Source of the DNA: Azonexus fungiphilus
GTDB taxonomy: Bacteria > Pseudomonadota > Gammaproteobacteria > Burkholderiales > Rhodocyclaceae
Length of the DNA stretch: 64,000 bases
Direction of reading: 5' to 3'
Assembly (NCBI RefSeq): GCF_003634965.1
Contig: NZ_RBXP01000014.1
Span: forward strand, 62,001-126,000
This document shows positions 8,648 to 20,204 of this stretch, one piece after another (within the stretch, counting starts at the first letter, position 1; each line of letters opens with the position of its first letter). The notes under the pieces are model-generated. The model searched no databases. It saw nothing but the letters and a program-made list of their open reading frames with translations, and was not told where the DNA came from. Made by a program: the position numbers and the translations under genes.

Positions 8648-9421
8648 TCAGCGGTTCTTGAAGGCCGGCTTGCGCTTCTCGACGAAGGCGGCCATGCCTT
8701 CCTTCTGGTCCTCGAGGCCGAACGAGGCGTGGAAGGCGCGGCGTTCGAAGAGCAGGCCTTCGTTGAGCGAGCTCTCGAAGCTGCGGTTGACCGCTTCCTT
8801 GATCATCATGATCACCGGCAGCGAGTAGCCGGCGATCGTCGCCGCCGCCTTCAGGGTTTCCTCCATCAGCTGCTCGGCCGGGATGACGCGGGCGACCAGG
8901 CCGGATTTCTCGGCCTCGGCGGCGTCCATCATGCGCGCCGTCAGGCACAGGTCCATCGCCTTGGCCTTGCCGACCGCACGCGGCAGGCGCTGGGTGCCGC
9001 CGGCGCCGGGCATGGTGCCGAGGCGGATTTCCGGCTGGCCGAACCTGGCCGTATCGGCGGCGAAGATCATGTCGCACATCATCGCCATCTCGCAGCCGCC
9101 GCCCAGCGCGAAGCCGGCCACCGCCGCGATCACCGGCTTGCGCGCGGTCTTGATGCGCTCCCAGTTGCGGGTGATGAAGTCGGTCTTGTAGGCGTGCATG
9201 TAGTCGAAATCCTTCATGAAGCCGATGTCGGCGCCGGCGGCGAAGGCCTTCTCGCTGCCGGTGAGGACGATGCAGCCGATGTTCTCGTCGGCTTCGAAGG
9301 CGTCGATGGCGGCGGCGATGCCGTCCACCACGTCGTTGTTCAGCGCGTTCATCGCTTCCGGGCGGTTGATGCGGATCAGGCCGACCTTGCCGTGGATTTC
9401 GCTGAGGATGACGTTGCTCAT
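8648..9421 (-). CDS. enoyl-CoA hydratase/isomerase (crotonase family)
   Basis: Adds water across the 2,3 double bond of trans-2-enoyl-CoA in fatty-acid or aromatic-acid beta-oxidation. It has 257 residues, typical for short-chain crotonases. The oxyanion-hole and active-site regions are clear: AFAAGADIGFM, then GFALGGGCEMAMMCD, then GQPEIRLGTMPGAGGTQRL, which carry the two catalytic glutamates in their normal places. The start at 9421 follows an AGGAGA ribosome-binding site; the frame runs 54 bases further upstream without family similarity. It is divergent from a PaaX-type regulator, so it may serve phenylacetyl-CoA catabolism (PaaF-like), but a general fatty-acid role is equally possible. 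Confidence 0.9.
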   Translation of the reverse strand: MSNVILSEIHGKVGLIRINRPEAMNALNNDVVDGIAAAIDAFEADENIGCIVLTGSEKAFAAGADIGFMKDFDYMHAYKTDFITRNWERIKTARKPVIAAVAGFALGGGCEMAMMCDMIFAADTARFGQPEIRLGTMPGAGGTQRLPRAVGKAKAMDLCLTARMMDAAEAEKSGLVARVIPAEQLMEETLKAAATIAGYSLPVIMMIKEAVNRSFESSLNEGLLFERRAFHASFGLEDQKEGMAAFVEKRKPAFKNR

Positions 9422-9568
9422 TGTGTTCTCCTGTGTCGTTATCGTTGTCGATTGCCGCCGCGCGGCAGCCGACATCTTAGCGAGAGCGGCGCCGGCGGCC
9501 TAGGGGCTGCCCTGTTCAGGCGCCGGCCGAGTCGCTAACATGCCGCCTTTGCCGCCATCGAGGCCCGC
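9422..9568. promoter_or_regulatory. divergent control region, enoyl-CoA hydratase / paaX-like
   Basis: This 147-base gap must hold the promoters of two divergent genes. It contains a 7-base inverted pair TTAGCGA (9477-9483) and TCGCTAA (9532-9538) and GC-rich partly symmetrical sequence between them. These are candidate operator arms for the adjacent PaaX-type repressor. I could not recognise convincing -35 and -10 hexamers. Confidence 0.35.
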
Positions 9569-10495
9569 TTGAGCGCTGCCACCCCGTCCGACCTGGAGGA
9601 TTTCTGCCGGCAGCGTCCGCTGCGCGCCGGTTCGCTGATCGTTTCCGCCTTCGGCGATGCCGTCCTGCCTTACGGCGGCCGCCTCTGGCTCGGCAGCCTG
9701 ATCCGCCTGCTGCGGCCGTGCGGCCTCAACGAGCGCCAGGTGCGCACCGCGGTCTTCCGCCTGGTCCGCGACGAATGGCTGCACCCCGAGAGCGTCGGCC
9801 GGCGCGCCGATTACTGCCTGACCGCGGTCGGGCGCCGCCGTTTCGAAGCCGCCGCCCGCCACATCTACGCCGCCGAGGCGCCGCGCTGGGATGGCCGCTG
9901 GCGCCTGCTGCTGGTGCTCGGCGAGCGTCCGGCGAAGGAGCGCGAGCAACTGCGCAAGGCGCTCTTCTGGCAGGGATTCGGGGCCTTCGGCAGCGACTGC
10001 TTCGTGCATCCCGGCGCCGATCTCGCCGCGGTCTGCGAGGCCCTCGCCGGACCTGCCGGCGTCCCCTGTCCGGGCTTGCTGCCGCTGCTCGCCGCCGAGG
10101 CCGACTGCGGCCTGCCGGCGTGCAATGCCGAACTGGTCGCGCGGGCCTGGAACCTGCCGGCGCTGGCTGCTTCGTATGCCGGTTTCCTCGCCCTCTACCG
10201 GCCGCTCGCCGAGCGCCTGGCGGCGACGCTGCCGAGCGACGAGCAGGCCTTGCGCCTGCGTCTGCTGCTGATCCACGATTATCGCCGCCTGCTGCTGCGC
10301 GATCCGCAACTGCCGGCGGCGCTGCTGCCGGCCGACTGGCCGGGCGAACAGGCGCGCCGGTTGTGCGCGGCGCTCTATCGGCAGCTGCTGGCGCCGTCGG
10401 AAGCCGCCCTGGCGGCCACGCTGAGCCTCGCCGACGGCCGCCGGCCGCACCCGGACGGCAGTGCCGCCGGGCGCTTCCAGGCGTTCAGCGGATGA
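9569..10495 (+). CDS. PaaX-family transcriptional repressor
   Basis: PaaX represses phenylacetate degradation genes and is released by phenylacetyl-CoA. The 308-residue protein has the family layout: an N-terminal winged helix ([20 protein letters not shown], then [19 protein letters not shown] as the recognition region), a ferredoxin-like middle domain beginning [14 protein letters not shown], and a helical C-terminal domain with [17 protein letters not shown]. The start is TTG at 9569. It is divergent from an enoyl-CoA hydratase, but no paaABCDE, paaK or paaZ genes are in the window, so its target regulon must lie elsewhere or be small. Its last 11 bases overlap the Aer-like gene. Confidence 0.85.
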   Translation: MSAATPSDLEDFCRQRPLRAGSLIVSAFGDAVLPYGGRLWLGSLIRLLRPCGLNERQVRTAVFRLVRDEWLHPESVGRRADYCLTAVGRRRFEAAARHIYAAEAPRWDGRWRLLLVLGERPAKEREQLRKALFWQGFGAFGSDCFVHPGADLAAVCEALAGPAGVPCPGLLPLLAAEADCGLPACNAELVARAWNLPALAASYAGFLALYRPLAERLAATLPSDEQALRLRLLLIHDYRRLLLRDPQLPAALLPADWPGEQARRLCAALYRQLLAPSEAALAATLSLADGRRPHPDGSAAGRFQAFSG

Positions 10496-12107
10496 AGCGG
10501 AAGTAGCCGATCAGCTCGCGCAGGCGGCTGGCGGTCTGCTTCATTTCCTCGCTGCGCTGGCCGACTTCCTGGATCGTCTTCGAGGTCTGGTTGACCCCGC
10601 TGACGATGTCTTCCATGCGGATCGCGATCTCGTTGCCGGCGGCCGACTGCTGGCGCGTGCCGTGGGCGATGTGCTGGGCCAGTTCCTGGACCTTGCCGCC
10701 CTGTTCGGCAACCGCCTGCAGCCCCTCGCGGGCCGAGCCGGCAGCGTCGTTGGCCTCGCCGACATGGTCGGCGGCCTCGCTCATGGTTGCCACCGCGGTA
10801 TGCGTGCTGCCCTGGATGCGGTGGATGCTGGTGGCGATCTCGCCGGTCTGCTTGCTCGAATTCTCGGCCAGCTTGCGCACCTCGTCGGCGACCACCGCGA
10901 AGCCGCGGCCGGCTTCGCCGGCGCGGGCGGCCTCGATCGCCGCGTTGAGGGCGAGCAGGTTGGTCTGGTCGGCGATCTCGCGGATCACCTGACTGACCCG
11001 CTCGATCGCCGAAATCGACTGGAACAGCTCGTCCATCGTGCTGCCGGCCGAGCGCACCGTGGCGACGACGTTGTCCGAGGCCTGCTGGCTCTGCGCCATG
11101 CGTCGCGAGGCGTCGTCGAGCAGGCTGCCCGAGGCGAGCACGGCATCCGAGGCCTGCTGGGCGCCGTCGGCGATCTCGTTGACCGAGGTCACCAGTTGCT
11201 CGACGGCGGCGGCAATGCTGCTCGCTGCCGCCGACTGTGCGGCGGTCGAGCGCCGCGTCTCGTCGATTTCCCGGGTCAGCGATTCGGCGTTGCCGCCGAC
11301 CGCCGCGCTGGCTTCGGCAATCTCCGCCATCATCGCCTTGAGGTGGGTCTGCATGGTCACCAGGGCGTCGTTGAGGCGCCCCAGCTCGTCGACGCGGTGC
11401 AGCGGAATCTCGTCGGTCAGATCGCCCTGGGCGATGTTGCGCAGGCGCCCGGTGATCCGGCCGACGATCGTCATCAGGCTGCCCTGCAGCAGCATCAGCG
11501 CGATGCCGGCGCCGATGCCGAGCAGGCTGAACAGGCTGGCCAGCCAGTTGGTCGTCGCGGCGCTCAGGCCGAGTTCGCCGGTGAAGGCCTGCAGGCCGGC
11601 GCCGAGTACCTGGACGACGATCATCCCGATGACCAGCGCACTGAGCTTGGTGCTCAGGGGGATGCGCGCCCAGGCCGAGGCTTTCGGCGTCGTCGCGCTG
11701 CCGTCGGCGAGCTTGCGGTAGAGCGCTTCGGCATCGCTGACCTGCTGCCGGGTCGGCTTGGTCCGCACCGACATGTAGCCGATCTTGCGGTTGTCCTTGA
11801 GCACCGGCACGATCAGCGCGTCGACCCAGTAGTAATCGCCGTTGCGGCAGCGGTTCTTGACGATGCCGCGCCACGGCCGGTCGGCCTTGATCGTCTCCCA
11901 GGCCCAGGCGAACGCCGCCGGCGGCATTTCCGGATGGCGGACGATGTTGTGGCTGCTGCCGATCAGCTCTTCGCGCGAGAAGCCGCTGACGTCGACGAAG
12001 GTGTCGTCGGCATAGGTGATGATGCCCTTGAGGTCGGTGCGCGAGACGATGTATTTCCCGTCCGGGAAAGGACGCTCGACGTTCGTCACCGGCGAATTGA
12101 TCTTCAT
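10485..12107 (-). CDS. Aer-like methyl-accepting receptor with N-terminal PAS domain
   Basis: An energy or oxygen taxis receptor of 540 residues. The cytoplasmic N-terminal PAS domain (about residues 10-120) contains [11 protein letters not shown] and [18 protein letters not shown], very close to the FAD-binding PAS of E. coli Aer. Two adjacent hydrophobic segments (about 155-215) form the membrane hairpin, followed by HAMP and a signalling domain with the hairpin-tip pattern [18 protein letters not shown]. There is no periplasmic ligand domain. AAGGGGA precedes the ATG at 12107. The gene follows the heme-type hybrid kinase on the same strand after 96 bases, so the two may be co-transcribed. 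Confidence 0.93.
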   Translation of the reverse strand: MKINSPVTNVERPFPDGKYIVSRTDLKGIITYADDTFVDVSGFSREELIGSSHNIVRHPEMPPAAFAWAWETIKADRPWRGIVKNRCRNGDYYWVDALIVPVLKDNRKIGYMSVRTKPTRQQVSDAEALYRKLADGSATTPKASAWARIPLSTKLSALVIGMIVVQVLGAGLQAFTGELGLSAATTNWLASLFSLLGIGAGIALMLLQGSLMTIVGRITGRLRNIAQGDLTDEIPLHRVDELGRLNDALVTMQTHLKAMMAEIAEASAAVGGNAESLTREIDETRRSTAAQSAAASSIAAAVEQLVTSVNEIADGAQQASDAVLASGSLLDDASRRMAQSQQASDNVVATVRSAGSTMDELFQSISAIERVSQVIREIADQTNLLALNAAIEAARAGEAGRGFAVVADEVRKLAENSSKQTGEIATSIHRIQGSTHTAVATMSEAADHVGEANDAAGSAREGLQAVAEQGGKVQELAQHIAHGTRQQSAAGNEIAIRMEDIVSGVNQTSKTIQEVGQRSEEMKQTASRLRELIGYFRFIR

Positions 12108-12203
12108 GCCCGATCCCCTTTATCGGTTTGATGATGGTTCGTCAGTTCGGAGAAATTCCGAATCGGCCATTCTAGGCAAAACCCTAGGGGCCGGGGAAAA
12201 TTT

Positions 12204-14639
12204 CTATGCCTTTCGGCATATGCTGATCCACTGATGCAGCTTGGCATAAAAGACTTCCGGCGCCAGGGGTTTGGTGATCACGTCGACCATGCCGGCCTGC
12301 AGGCAGGCGGCCTTGTCTTCGAGGAAGGCGTTGGCGGTGGTGGCGATCACCGGCACGGTCGACCGGCCGGGCAGGGCAAGAATCGCCCGCGTCGCCGCCA
12401 ACCCGTCCATGACCGGCATCTGCATGTCCATCAGGATCAGGTCGTAATGCCGCTCGCGTGCCGCGGCGAGGGCCTGGGCACCGTCGCCGGCGGTGTCGAC
12501 GTGCAGGCCGACGTCCTCGAGCAGCAGGCGGGTGATTTCGCGGTTGATCGGCTCGTCGTCGGCGAGCAGCAGGCGCAGGCCCGGTGCCAGTGCCTTGAGC
12601 GCACTCTCGGCGGCGAGCGGTGGCAGGGCCGGGGCCGGCGCCGGCCGCCCCTTGTCCAGCCAGGCGGTGAACCAGAAACGGCTGCCGCGCCCCGGTTCGC
12701 TTTCGGCGCCGGCGTCGCCGTCCATCGCCCGGGCAATGTGGCGGACGATGGCCAGGCCCAGGCCGGAGCCGCCGAAACGGCGGGTGGTCGAGTTGTCGGC
12801 CTGCTCGAAGGCGGCGAACAGCCGGCCAAGCGCGTCGGCGGCGATGCCGATGCCGCTGTCGCTGACTGCGAAGCGCAACTGCAGCCGGCTGTCTGCCTCG
12901 GCGACGACGTCCACCTGCAGGTGGATGCTGCCGTGGGCGGTGAACTTGACGGCATTGCCGAGGTAGTTGAGCAGTGCCTGCTGCAACCGGGTCGGGTCGC
13001 CGAGCAGCGGCGGCAGCAGCGGCGGCAGCTGGTTCGAATAGGCGAGGCCTTTTTCGGCGAACTTGTCGTGCAGGATCGATCCAATGTTCTCGACGATTTC
13101 GTCGAGGCGGACTTCGGTGCGCTCGAGTTCGAGCTTGCCGGATTCGATCTTCGACAGATCGAGGACGCCGTTGATCGTCTGCAGCAGATGGCTGCTGGCG
13201 CCCTCGAGCTTGCGCAGGCGCTCGCCCTGCAGCGGGTCGAGGCGGCCGCGGCGGATCAGGTGGGCCATGCCGAGAATGGCGTTGAGCGGGGTCCGGATCT
13301 CGTGGCTCATGTTGGCCAGGAAGCTGCTTTTGGCGCGGCTGGCCTGCTCGGCCTGTTCCTTGGCCTGGTGCAGCTCGCGCGTGCGTGCGGCGACCAGTTC
13401 CTCGAGGCGCTCCCGATGCTCGGCCAGTTCGGCGGCGGCCCGCTTCTGTGCGGTGATGTCCTGCTTGACCGCGACGTAGTGCGTGATCCGGCCGTCTTCC
13501 TGGTGCAGCGGGGCGATCACCGCCGACTCGACATAGGCGCTGCCATCGCGCCGCCGGTTGTTGAATTCGCCGCGCCAGATGCGGCCGGCGGTCAGTGTTT
13601 CCCACAGCGCCTGGTACACCTCGGGCGGCGTGTCGCCCGAACGCAGGATGCGCGGGTTCTCGCCGATCACCTCGTGCGGCCGGTAGCCGGTGGTGTGTAC
13701 GAAGCAGGCATTGACGTACTCGATGGTGCCGTGCAGGTCGGTGATGACGATGCTTTCCGGGCTTTGCTCGACGGCCAGCGACAGCTTGCGCAGGTGCGTC
13801 TCGCGTTCCCGGATGTCCTCGGCCATGTTGCCGAAGGCCTCGGCCAGGCGGTCGATTTCGTCGCTGCCGCGCGGTCCCGGCGGCAACGCGTAGTCGCCGG
13901 CGGCAATGCGCCGGGCGCCAGCCTCGAGACGGGCCAGGCGCTGCACGACCAGGCGTTCGAGCAGCAGGCCGATGCCGAGCAGCAGGGCCAGGTAGCTGCC
14001 GATCTTGACCAGCAGTTGCTGGCCCCAGATCTGCCAGAAGCGCTGCTCGAAGGCGGCGGTCGGAATGCGGATGCTGATCAGCCCGCGCAGGTCGCCGATC
14101 TTGTAGCCGAAGGCCGGGTCGTCGGCGGCGAGCAGCCCGGCGGGCGCCGTTTGCGGCTTGCCGTGGCAGTTCAGGCAGTATTCCTCGATCCACAGCGGCG
14201 CGGTGTACAGCAGCGCCGGGTGGCCGCCTTCGTCGATCTCGTCGATCTTTTCGCTGGCCTGCGGATTGGCCCGGTACCAGGCCATCGCCGCCAGTTCGTG
14301 GCGGTCGGCCTGGTTGTCCGGGTTGCGCGGCCGGTCGGAGACGTTGTTGAAGCGGATGCCGGTGTCGCTGCGCCCGGCGAATTGCTCGCCGATCCGCGAC
14401 AGGGCGTGGGCCGGCAGGAAGCCGACGGTGTTGCGCCGGATCGGCAGCTCGCTGTCGAGGAATTGCTGGTGGTACACCTCGCGCATTGCCAGGATGATGT
14501 CGTAGACGGTGCGCGCGTCGGTCTCGGCGGCAGCGCGCATCTCGCGCTTGAGCTGGCCGTGGCTGAGCCACAGGTCGACCGCGAAGAGCAAGGCGAACAG
14601 CCCGCCGAGGAACAGCCAGACCTGCTGCTTCAGCGTCAT
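12204..14639 (-). CDS. hybrid sensor histidine kinase with CxxCH heme-type periplasmic domain
   Basis: An 811-residue membrane sensor. A membrane helix at about 8-25 is followed by a periplasmic Tll0287-like (DUF3365) domain to about 195, with a c-type heme motif CLNCH at residues 155-159. A second helix (about 207-228) leads to HAMP, a PAS domain (about 285-400), a coiled coil, and HisKA with phospho-acceptor His446 in SHEIRTPLN. The ATPase domain carries DSGIGIA and GGSGLGLAIV. A C-terminal receiver has acidic Asp704/Asp705 and phospho-acceptor Asp738 in LILMDMQMPVMDG. There is no output domain, so signal must pass to another partner. It lies upstream of the Aer-like receptor gene, suggesting a redox or gas signal. 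Confidence 0.92.
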   Translation of the reverse strand: MTLKQQVWLFLGGLFALLFAVDLWLSHGQLKREMRAAAETDARTVYDIILAMREVYHQQFLDSELPIRRNTVGFLPAHALSRIGEQFAGRSDTGIRFNNVSDRPRNPDNQADRHELAAMAWYRANPQASEKIDEIDEGGHPALLYTAPLWIEEYCLNCHGKPQTAPAGLLAADDPAFGYKIGDLRGLISIRIPTAAFEQRFWQIWGQQLLVKIGSYLALLLGIGLLLERLVVQRLARLEAGARRIAAGDYALPPGPRGSDEIDRLAEAFGNMAEDIRERETHLRKLSLAVEQSPESIVITDLHGTIEYVNACFVHTTGYRPHEVIGENPRILRSGDTPPEVYQALWETLTAGRIWRGEFNNRRRDGSAYVESAVIAPLHQEDGRITHYVAVKQDITAQKRAAAELAEHRERLEELVAARTRELHQAKEQAEQASRAKSSFLANMSHEIRTPLNAILGMAHLIRRGRLDPLQGERLRKLEGASSHLLQTINGVLDLSKIESGKLELERTEVRLDEIVENIGSILHDKFAEKGLAYSNQLPPLLPPLLGDPTRLQQALLNYLGNAVKFTAHGSIHLQVDVVAEADSRLQLRFAVSDSGIGIAADALGRLFAAFEQADNSTTRRFGGSGLGLAIVRHIARAMDGDAGAESEPGRGSRFWFTAWLDKGRPAPAPALPPLAAESALKALAPGLRLLLADDEPINREITRLLLEDVGLHVDTAGDGAQALAAARERHYDLILMDMQMPVMDGLAATRAILALPGRSTVPVIATTANAFLEDKAACLQAGMVDVITKPLAPEVFYAKLHQWISICRKA

Positions 14640-14649
14640 CGCGTGCCTC

Positions 14650-14680
14650 TGACGGTCAACCGCCGGAACGGGGCAATTTT
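14650..14680 (+). repeat. single copy of the ACGGTCRAC repeat
   Basis: TGACGGTCAACCG at 14650-14662 is followed by a GGCAATTTT stretch, matching the layout of other copies (core, then an A/T-rich GGCAA tail). It lies just upstream of the hybrid kinase start in the gap before the plus-strand outer-membrane gene. Confidence 0.5.
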
Positions 14681-14858
14681 GCGGGCGGGGTGGCAGGACA
14701 ATTGGCGAGGGCGGACGGGGCTAGGGTGCCCGGATGCTAGCCGCTGATGCCGGGCGCCGCCTTGAGATGCCTTAAAAGGCGCAGGGTTTTTTTGCGCTGC
14801 GTCAAGGCGGCGCCGCCGCCCGGCGACGAACAATGCGCCTTCGTTCGTTCCGGGGAAA

Positions 14859-15791
14859 ATGATGAAGACTGCCTGCCTCGCCGCTTGTGCCATCGCGTTG
14901 CTCGGCAGCCTGGCGCCGGCCGCCGCCACCGAGGGCGGCGGCAATGCCTACGCGATCGGCGTCGAGACCAATTCCAGCGGCATGATGCTGCCCGAGGGCA
15001 GCCACCTGCTGGTCTACTACCAGCATTACGCGGCCGACCGGGCGCGCGGCAACGATGGCGGCGACAACCGCCGCTTCGCCGACTTCGGACTGCGCGCCGA
15101 CGTCGTCGCGCTGCGCCTGTCGCATGTCTGGCGGGGCGTCCGGCTGGCCGGCGCCAGCCTCGAGAGCCGCATCGTGCTGCCGCTGCCCAGTCTCGCCCTC
15201 GACCTGGCGATCGCCCGTCCGGCGCCGCAGCCGGCGCTCGACCGCGGCGGCGCGACGCGCGGCCCCGGCGACCTGACCGTGGCACCGCTGCTGCTCGGCT
15301 GGCACGGTGCGACGCTGCATCACATCGCCGGCCTCGAGCTGATCCTGCCGAGCGGGCATTACAACCGCGACCGGCCGCTCAATGTCGGCCGCAATGCCTG
15401 GCAGCTCGCCGCGCTCTACGGCGTCACCTGGCTGCCCGGGCGCTGGGAGGCCTCGGCCCGGCTGCGCCATGCGATCAATGGCCGCAACGACGCCACCGAC
15501 TACCGCTCCGGCAACGAGCTCAGCCTCGAGTTCAGCGGCGGCTACCGCTTCGCGCCCGGCTGGTCGGCCGGGATCAACGGCTATGTCTATCGCCAGACCA
15601 GCGACGACCGCCAGGCCGGCGCCGCGGTCAATGGCGACGGCAACCGCGGCGCCGTCGAGGCGCTTGGTCCCTACCTGGCCTGGTCGCCGGCGCCCGGCCT
15701 CGGGCTGGTGGCCAAGCTGCAGGTCGAGTCGGGCGCGCACAACCGCGCCGAGGGCCGGCGCTTCTGGCTGCAGGGGCGCTACGCTTTCTGA
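14859..15791 (+). CDS. MetA-pathway-like outer-membrane transporter protein
   Basis: A secreted 310-residue protein with a signal peptide (MMKTACLAACAIALLGSLAPAAA). The mature part is rich in alternating polar and hydrophobic strands with aromatic residues, starts with GNAYAIGVETNSSGMMLPEG and ends with RRFWLQGRYAF, a terminal aromatic as in outer-membrane beta-barrels. This resembles proteins annotated as phenol meta-pathway or SphA-type outer-membrane transporters. GGGGAAAA precedes ATG 14859; the next codon is also ATG. It is followed by acetoacetyl-CoA synthetase on the same strand after 84 bases. The transported substrate is unknown. Confidence 0.65.
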   Translation: MMKTACLAACAIALLGSLAPAAATEGGGNAYAIGVETNSSGMMLPEGSHLLVYYQHYAADRARGNDGGDNRRFADFGLRADVVALRLSHVWRGVRLAGASLESRIVLPLPSLALDLAIARPAPQPALDRGGATRGPGDLTVAPLLLGWHGATLHHIAGLELILPSGHYNRDRPLNVGRNAWQLAALYGVTWLPGRWEASARLRHAINGRNDATDYRSGNELSLEFSGGYRFAPGWSAGINGYVYRQTSDDRQAGAAVNGDGNRGAVEALGPYLAWSPAPGLGLVAKLQVESGAHNRAEGRRFWLQGRYAF

Positions 15792-15875
15792 GCGGCTTTG
15801 TCCGGCGGGCGACAATCCGCGCCGGCGATCTCCTGCTATCTTTGGCGTCTGCGACCAATAACGACAGGAGACGCC

Positions 15876-17837
<1,962 letters not shown>

Positions 17838-18893
17838 CCGGCAGCACGAAGCGCCAGCCGCCGAGCGGCAGCTCGACCCAGCGGTGGAAAGCGAGCCCGG
17901 CCCACAGGCAGCTGACCCAGGCGAACATCGCCCACCAGGCGACCGCTGCCGGGTCCTCGGCCGGATGTGCGGCGAACAGCGCATTGATCAGCAGCAGCAC
18001 CGGGAAGTGCACCAGGAAGACGGCGTAGGAGATGCGGCCGAGGAAGGCCGGCACGCGGCTGGCCGGCCAGCGCTCGAGCTGGCCGCCGAGGCGGGCGCCC
18101 CCGAGGAGCAGGGCGACCGCCAGCGCGATCGCGATGCGCGGGCGGAAATCGACGAGCAGCGCGGCACCCCCGATCGCCGCCGCGAGCAGCAGCCAGCCGG
18201 CGGCGCGCGGCCGGGTCGACGCCCACCAGGCGGCGGCACCGAGGCCGTAGGAGCCGAAGAAATAGATCGCCCAGTTGTCGAGGCTGCTGTCGCGGTTGAA
18301 CCAGAACAGCGAGATGATTGCCAGGCCGAGCACCGCCAGCAGGGCGCCGGCGCGGTTGCGGCCGAGCCAGAGCAGCAGCGCCAGCAGCGCGAACAGCTGG
18401 AAGTCGATGGCGACGTACCAGACGCCGGCCGACAGCGACTCGCTGCCGAGCACGCCGTGCACCAGCAGCGCGTGCGCCAGCCACTGGCCGGGGGTGGCCT
18501 GCTCGGGTACGGCCGGATCGTCGAGCCATTGGTTGGCGAGCGCCGAAACGGCGACGGCGAGGCTGATCGCGACCATGAACGGCAGCACCAGGCGCAGGTA
18601 GCGGCGGCCGATCAGCGGCAGCGGGTTGGCGCGCAGTGCGCCGGCCGCCGGCGACAGGCTGCGGGCGGCGAGAAAGCCGCCGACGACGAGAAAGACCTGG
18701 ACCGCCATCCGCCCGTACTCGGTCAGCCACTCGGCGATTTCCGGGAAGGTCGCGGCGACGGCCACGGCCAGCGGGCCGTAGAGCGCCATGTGATGGAGCA
18801 GGACGAGTTGCGAGGCGACGGCCTTGAGGGCGTCGATCAGCGGCATGCGTGAGGCGGTGGCCATTATTCTGGATTAGGTTGGCAGCGGGCGAT

Positions 18894-20168
18894 TCAGAAG
18901 TAACGCGCGACGAAGGAATCGGTGTACCGCTCGGGCAAATCGATCCACACCCGGTGGCCGCTGCCCGGTGCGACGGTCAACGGCTCGCCGGCGGCATTTT
19001 CCAGGCGCCCGATGGTGGCGTTCAGGTTGCCTTGCGGGTGCACGCATTCGATGCGGTCGCCGAGGTGGAAGCGGTTCTTGACCTCGACCTGCATCAGGCC
19101 GCGCGCCGTATCGAAGGCGACGGCGTCGCCGACGTACTGGCTGCGCTCCGATTCGGAATGGCCGCGCAGGTAGTTCTGGTAATCGGCGTCGTGGTGGCGC
19201 TGGTAGAAGCCGTCGGTGTAGCCGCGGTTGGCCAGGTTTTCCAGGTCGGCCAGCAGTTCCGGGTTGAACGGGCGGCCGGCGACGGCGTCGTCGACCGCCT
19301 GGCGGTAGGCCTGGCAGGTGCGGGCGACGTAGTAGGGGCTCTTGGTGCGGCCCTCGATCTTCAGCGAGTCGACACCGATCTCGGTCAGCCGATGGACGTG
19401 CTCGATGGCGCGCAGGTCCTTCGAGTTCATGATGTAGGTGCCGTGCTCGTCTTCCTCGATCGGCATCAGTTCGCCGGGGCGCTGGCGTTCCTCGAGCAGG
19501 ATTTCCTGGTCGCGGTTTTCGTAAAAATTGACCGGTTGACCGTCCGAGGTCGATACCTTGTAGTCCCAGCGGCAGGAATTGGTGCAGGTGCCCTGGTTCG
19601 GGTCGCGGTGGTTGAAGTAGCCGGAGAGCAGGCAGCGGCCGGAATAGGCGATGCACAGCGCGCCGTGCACGAAGACCTCGAGCTCGATGTCCGGGCATTG
19701 CTGGCGGATTTCGGCGACTTCGTCGAGCGATAGCTCGCGCGACAGGATCACACGGTCGACGCCCATCTTTTGCCAGAAACGGACCGCCGCCCAGTTCACC
19801 GTGTTGGCCTGCACCGACAGGTGGATGACCTGGTCCGGCCACTGCGTGCGTACCATATCGATCAGGCCGGGGTCGGACATGATCAGCGCGTCCGGCTTGA
19901 GCGCGATCACCGGCGCCATGTCGGCGAGGTAGGTGGCGAGCTTGGCGTTGTGCGGAATGATGTTGCTGACGACGAAGAACTGCTTGCCCAGGGCGTGCGC
20001 CTCGGCGATGCCGGCGCCGAGTTTCTCCAGCGTGCCGAACTCGTTGTTGCGCACGCGCAGGCTGTAGCGCGGCTGGCCGGCGTAGATCGCGTCGGCGCCA
20101 AAGGCGAAGGCGGTCCGCATCATCGCCAGCGAGCCGGCGGGAGCGAGAAGTTCGGGGGCCTTGCGCAT
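18894..20168 (-). CDS. peptidase U32-family tRNA hydroxylation protein (YegQ/TrhP-like)
   Basis: Members of this family (E. coli YegQ, now TrhP) make 5-hydroxyuridine at the wobble position of tRNAs; they are named after peptidase U32 but act in RNA modification. The 424-residue protein starts MRKAPELLAPAGSLAMMR, the usual N-terminus. The family cysteines are visible in VHGALCIAYSGRCLLSG, GTCTNSCRWDY and ARTCQAY, consistent with an iron-sulfur site. The start at 20168 is set by homology; the frame stays open another 1.6 kb antisense to rng, which I treat as a GC artefact. Only 36 bases separate it from divergent rng. Confidence 0.9.
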   Translation of the reverse strand: MRKAPELLAPAGSLAMMRTAFAFGADAIYAGQPRYSLRVRNNEFGTLEKLGAGIAEAHALGKQFFVVSNIIPHNAKLATYLADMAPVIALKPDALIMSDPGLIDMVRTQWPDQVIHLSVQANTVNWAAVRFWQKMGVDRVILSRELSLDEVAEIRQQCPDIELEVFVHGALCIAYSGRCLLSGYFNHRDPNQGTCTNSCRWDYKVSTSDGQPVNFYENRDQEILLEERQRPGELMPIEEDEHGTYIMNSKDLRAIEHVHRLTEIGVDSLKIEGRTKSPYYVARTCQAYRQAVDDAVAGRPFNPELLADLENLANRGYTDGFYQRHHDADYQNYLRGHSESERSQYVGDAVAFDTARGLMQVEVKNRFHLGDRIECVHPQGNLNATIGRLENAAGEPLTVAPGSGHRVWIDLPERYTDSFVARYF

Positions 20169-20204
20169 AGTAGAATCCAGCAAAAACCGCGAATTGTAGA
20201 GACT

